Assembly (NCBI GenBank): GCA_022840285.1 | Contig: JALHIE010000069.1 | Location: 1-37,256 of the forward strand | Source of the DNA: Porphyromonadaceae bacterium | Lineage (GTDB): Bacteria > Bacteroidota > Bacteroidia > Bacteroidales > Dysgonomonadaceae | Length of the DNA stretch: 37,256 nucleotides | Direction: 5' to 3' | In this document: positions 36,095-37,256 of the stretch, in pieces | Layout of the letters: each line of letters begins with the position of its first letter | How positions within the stretch are numbered: the first letter of the stretch is position 1 | Translations under genes and position numbers: made by a program | The notes under the pieces: generated by a model | Told to the model about the DNA's origin: nothing | What the model saw: the letters and a program-made list of their open reading frames with translations, nothing else | Databases searched by the model: none

Positions 36095-36865
36095 TTAGCT
36101 GTTTTTGACCATCCCAAATCCCTGACTATTTTTCCCACCAACCCCACACTCATACGCAATCTTTATCAACTCCACCGGTGCAGTCAATTGAAATTTGCAC
36201 ATAAATCCACGTATTTTGGTTTCTTGCGGTGTACCGGATTTAATAGCGATAAGGGAAGATTTTGGCGCGGTGAGCGCTTTGAGGGCAAAAGGGAAGTCGG
36301 TTTCGGGAAAATCTTCTCCCTTAAAGGCCTTATATTTATTTAGTAAGTTTATTTTTACCTGTTCATATGCTTGCGGATGGTCGGGAGCAATATAATCTTC
36401 CCCGCCGTCATCCCGTTTGAGAACAATGCAAGTTGGCGAAAGAGTTTCAAATATCATTGTTTCTTCAAATTCCGGTGGCGGAACCGTTTCCACACTTTTC
36501 ACCTGAAAACGCACATTAGCCTGTCTGTTACCCAAGTCAAAACTTTGCTCTTTGAACAAACCTTGGATAAATTCTTGCGTGCTTCGTTCGGGAAGAAATG
36601 AAATCAGCCACTCCACCGTATCGGATTGAATTACTATAAAAGGTGGCTTGATTCGGTAGTTTTGGATTTGCAGACGGGAGAAAGTGAAGAGTTTGAAAGT
36701 CAATTTGTCCGCCAGGTAGCCATTGTTGTGCAGCCATGCAGCGTATTCTTCGTTAGCACTATACAGTATTTTGTATAGTGCGGCTGACATTTCGTATTGG
36801 TAGTTGAGCGGAAGTCGGTTCCTGAATGTAGTGTTATCAATATTTAAGGTAATTTTGAATCTCAT
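36095..36865 (-). CDS. cas6: CRISPR-associated endoribonuclease Cas6
   Basis: 256 residues. The N-terminal ferredoxin-like strand MRFKITLNI and helix YEMSAALYKILY are typical, and the C-terminal glycine-rich loop ECGVGGKNSQGFGMV is the family signature. Cas6 cuts the pre-crRNA within each repeat to leave the ATTGAAAT handle. The gene is separated from cas8 by the pRiA4b-like gene and the small-RNA unit, so it probably has its own promoter (see 36934). The catalytic histidine was not placed with confidence. Confidence 0.93.
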   Translation of the reverse strand: MRFKITLNIDNTTFRNRLPLNYQYEMSAALYKILYSANEEYAAWLHNNGYLADKLTFKLFTFSRLQIQNYRIKPPFIVIQSDTVEWLISFLPERSTQEFIQGLFKEQSFDLGNRQANVRFQVKSVETVPPPEFEETMIFETLSPTCIVLKRDDGGEDYIAPDHPQAYEQVKINLLNKYKAFKGEDFPETDFPFALKALTAPKSSLIAIKSGTPQETKIRGFMCKFQLTAPVELIKIAYECGVGGKNSQGFGMVKNS

Positions 36866-37256
36866 TTCTTACAAAGTGAGTTGACTTTAATAATTAAGAA
36901 CGGAATAAAATTAGGTATTAATTACATATATTGCAAATATATGCTCATGAAAAAAACTTTATAAATAATTCATAACAGCTAACGGTTCAAAGCATCCCTT
37001 TTACATCTCAAAAAAGTAGCTTTATGCGGATTTCTACTCATCCTTTACTAACTCCTAAAAATCGGCCTCATCAAATCTTGTTCTATCTTTGGTATTCTGT
37101 ATTTGATTACTGCTTTTTCCAAGCAGAGACACTCATTTTATTTTTTCAATTAACTTAATTGAGTCCGCTCCGAAAAGTCGGAGGGATAATTTTAGTTTAT
37201 AATTTTTCCTGTTCATAACCTTTTATTCACCGGGTGATTTTCACCCTGAAAAATCC
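36866..37256. other. Region upstream of cas6; -7 box and two hairpins, no gene seen
   Basis: On the minus strand TATATTTG (36941-36934) fits the -7 box and could drive cas6; no TTTG was found at the proper distance. Perfect hairpins lie at 37168-37183 (CTCCGA-AAAG-TCGGAG) and 37232-37246 (GGGTGA-TTT-TCACCC). Neither is followed by a convincing T-run. I find no open frame with recognisable sequence. Confidence 0.5.

Noticed and set aside
37168..37246. Two hairpins at the window end as terminators
   Set aside because: Neither has a proper T-run on either strand; kept only as hairpins.

Overview
The window looks like a Bacteroidota chromosome, most likely a Bacteroidales-type anaerobe. The best evidence is promoters of the Bacteroides form (TTTG, 19 bases, TAnnTTTG) in front of the tRNA and cas8. 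Gene content agrees: LolD, an S9 lipoprotein peptidase, a urea-transporter/M23 fusion, an ISAon1-type insertion sequence and a Cst1/Cst2-type I-B CRISPR locus. No genus can be named from the sequence alone.

Left part (1-12,600). A urea-transporter/M23 peptidase fusion, now frameshifted, is followed by a TPR/beta-barrel protein and a secreted TPR protein. A broken Crp/Fnr regulator faces a sulfur and electron-transfer operon (4269-10243): DsrE2, DsrE, TusA (damaged), MvhD, two HdrA-like flavoproteins, a small winged-helix-like protein and a QmoC-like membrane subunit. The order suggests sulfane-sulfur carriers working with a Qmo/Hdr-like quinone-linked redox complex. A dead IS5-type element and pdxH follow.

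Middle (12,600-17,200). A LolD-type ABC ATPase, an S9 peptidase lipoprotein, tRNA-Asp with a strong promoter and terminator, and a decayed ISAon1-like element directly beside the distal end of the CRISPR array.

Right part (17,215-37,256). A CRISPR array of 104 repeats (103 spacers by hand count) is read on the minus strand from a leader beside cas2. The minus-strand cas locus reads cas6, a pRiA4b ORF-3 protein, a gap, then cas8(cst1)-cas7(cst2)-cas5-cas3, DUF6155, UPF0158 and SWIM-zinc-finger genes, and cas4-cas1-cas2. In the gap upstream of cas8, on the opposite strand, is a compact transcription unit with two degenerate CRISPR-repeat-like segments at array spacing, a Bacteroides -7 box and a strong terminator. 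It resembles the CreA/CreR class of Cas-regulating crRNA-like RNAs and is the most interesting item here, together with the inverted repeat shared by the two divergent promoters and the four non-cas genes inside the locus.

Several genes carry small deletions or frameshifts (urea transporter/M23, crp, tusA, DUF6155, both transposases). This may be real decay or consensus and assembly error; the sequence alone cannot decide.
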